Shown in pieces: positions 55,338 to 58,300 of a stretch of 64,000 nucleotides of DNA (its first letter is position 1; each line of letters starts with the position of its first letter). Made by a program: the position numbers and the translations under genes. The notes beneath the pieces were generated by a model. That model was not told the origin of the DNA. It ran no database searches and was given only the letters and a program-made list of their open reading frames with translations. This DNA comes from Sinonovacula constricta (Eukaryota > Mollusca > Bivalvia > Cardiida > Solecurtidae): positions 24,794,263 to 24,858,262 of the forward strand of contig CM017564.1 of assembly GCA_007844125.1 (NCBI GenBank). Direction: 5' to 3'.

Positions 55338-58300
55338 GGGGGGGTCATTCAAAGCATGGTGTAAATTACTAAAACCATTCAAAGAACTACACGAAGCTTT
55401 GTTATCAACAAGTTAAGCACTTACAGCAAGACAAATTTAAAAAAAAATGTTATTTACATTTACCGTTCTTAAGAAAATACCATATGTGCCTTTGATATTT
55501 TTCAGATTCAGTTGTTAAAAAAGCAAAACTTTCATGCCTTACCATGGTGTAATGTCAGAATACTGTAAATATGTTATGGAGACAAAGTAGTTGTATAAGT
55601 GAGTAACATAAAGTGTACAAGTGTATTGGCCCAACATTTACGTGTCAGGGTCAGGATGATTGAAATTTGAAATTGTTACAAAAACAATGTACACGTAATG
55701 TATTTTCTTTATAAAATCAGGACATTGCTATTTAATCAGTTGTAACTTATTTATTCTTTACTTTTGTGTTAAATTATATGCTGTTTTACAGACAAAAATA
55801 AAACAAAAAACTTGTTTATACCTTGTTTGTTATATATATGACAAATTAGTGTCCTTTTATTGAAAATGATGCACATTTTCGGACAAGTCATCTTTGTCCT
55901 GGTTACTAGTCCGGGACTAGTCATGAAAAAGAAAATTTTTCCAGCCCTGCCGGTATATAAATGTGACATTAATTCTTAAAGGTAGAATCCGACAGTTTGC
56001 CTATATCAAATACAAGTAACAATATTGAACCACTGCTTTGGGGAATTTTGGGCATAATCTCTGCATAAACTGATACTTTAGTTTAAATAAAGCTTATACA
56101 CTGCCAATATTATTAGACTGTAAAAATTATAGAAAAAAAAAACTCCAAAACTAAGCATGACAAAGATTTTTTAATAAAAATACATATCGATGTCAGAGCG
56201 GATTATCCAGAAAACGATATAATGATCTCAAAAATTAATAGTCACATGGTTTTCTTAGTTTATAAATAGCTACCTCTGCAGTGTGGCGTAGATAGGAAAT
56301 ACCTGTTTGCAAGGATAAGTGGGGATTTATGCTTCACACGGATTTAAAGGACATCAATGAACAGTCAATCAATACTTGGTTTTATTTACCTTCGCCCTAA
56401 CTATTGTTATAGGGCGAGCATTAATATATGGAAGTTTAAAATAAGATATCACAGTAAGTTTTTATTTAATGGCGTGAGGGTTGCCTAATGTCAGGAAGGT
56501 TAAGAAGATTAAAACTTAAACAAAATAAAGATGATTATTGCATGGTAATGACTTTGACAATAGGCTTTTATATAGAATGTATGGATGTTTGTATTGTCTA
56601 TGAGGTATATATATGTTTGTGATGTATGTGTCGTACAAGTTAATTTGTAAAATTCTACGGTCTGCACTTACTTTTCACTGTACATTTATTTTTTCAGTCC
56701 ACCTAATTAACATAATGTATAACTTGTTCGCCTCATTGTAGCACAATACAATATAATGCTGTACAGTGCCTCTTTTGGGACATATAATGGTGCTTAAAAC
56801 ACCTCATAAATATATATAAAAATTTAAAAACCTAGAAATGTGTTCATTTAAAATTAAAGATAAAAATATATTTATATTATTCTGACCGATGCTAGTGGCA
56901 CCTTTTTAGGACCAGTTAAGAGTATTTTTTTTTTTTAAGAGATCAATAATTTAAATAATAAATGCTTTATATCAATGAACAGCATTTTGCAGGATATTTT
57001 CATGTAACAAAGACACACTTGGCAATATGAAAAAAAATGTTTGTCCAAAATGTCAGATACAACAATTAATAAAACATCCTTCCAGACTCAGCAGCAAATG
57101 GTGCAGATTCTGATCATCCAGGTACCAGCAGAACTGGATCTACAGTATTTACCTAAGCCAAGACAATTTGGGCTTAGCAAGATAAAAGTTTTGAATGTGA
57201 CAAATAACCTTCAATAAAAAAGGTGCTATAATTAGTTTTGACACCTTCATTCTGATAAGATCAAAGGCAATTATCTTTGGCAAAGAAGGCCCAATTAGGG
57301 AGGTAATCAAAGTGCAAATTGAGCAATCTATAAAGAATTCAGGTAATTAAACTATGTCACTCTGCCCTATAATAAGAAAGCAAAAGATGACAAGAAATTC
57401 AAGAAATTCTTAAAAATAGATTGTTACACAAAAAATTTACATGTTTTTGTGGTTAGTAACATGTTTGGTGTACAGGTATTTACTAGTAGCAGAAGTGTAA
57501 TTTGGACTTCTGAATTCTTGCTGAAATTGATGATCTAAGATTGATTATGTAAAAAATTATATTTATTTTAGTAAAGATTTTAACAAATATATGTTTGTAA
57601 TTTTATCATTAAACACATAAAAAAGCATTTAATTTTCATTTTTTCAAATTGATTTAAAGTGACTGTTAAATTTTCAGACACAAAAATGTCTATCAATTTA
57701 CCTACTGGCATATATAATGTGATGTCAAATGCTTAAACAATATCATAGTGAAGGTAAAATTTAATTTTCTCTAGATGAAGGCAATTTCATGTGCTTATGT
57801 CTTGCTTTCTTTCTCTCCTTCCCTTTCTCTTCATATTTCTCTCTGTTTATGTCTGTCTGTCTGTCCTCTCTGTCACTCTCTCATACTGCCTGCCTGTCTC
57901 ATTCTGTCTCTATCTCTCCCTGTCTCTTTCACTCTTATTCTGACTCTTTCTGTCTGTCTGTCTGTCTGTCAGGCTGTCTGTCCATCCATCCTTCTGTCCC
58001 TCCCTCTATCTCTCTCTCTGTGTCTCTCTCAATTTTATCTCTTTCAATATATGGCTAAACGTTTGTTGTTGTATGTAAAATCCAAAAAACAAACGTGTAA
58101 GTCCTTTTGCATATAATTATAATACAAATAGGTAAACCCAACTTAAATGAAAATGAAAATAAAAGTTAAACTAAAACAAGGAAGTATTGTCCACAGATGG
58201 ACTATTGAGAGACAGATAAAAAACCTGATTCTGGTTTACTCTCCCAAACTTTGTTTTGTTTTTGTTAGCATCACATTTACACAAAAATTGTCATTTTGGT

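Larger units (their letters stand above)
52325..55949 (+). mobile_element. hAT-like DNA transposon relic, 3.6 kb, with nested element
   Basis: Left end cagggctagaaaaatacgct; right end tttttccagccctg, its inverse. Flanked by ccggt on both sides (52320-52324 and 55950-55954). Ends are homologous to the 0.4-kb element at 13795-14194. CAGGG-type ends suit hAT, though hAT normally duplicates 8 bp. Between 55160 and 55420 lies a possible transposase C-terminal remnant, and 52463-54778 is a separate insertion. Confidence 0.78.

Noticed and set aside
57775..58116. Leu/Ser/Cys-rich 113-codon frame
   Set aside because: CT and TGTC low-complexity DNA.
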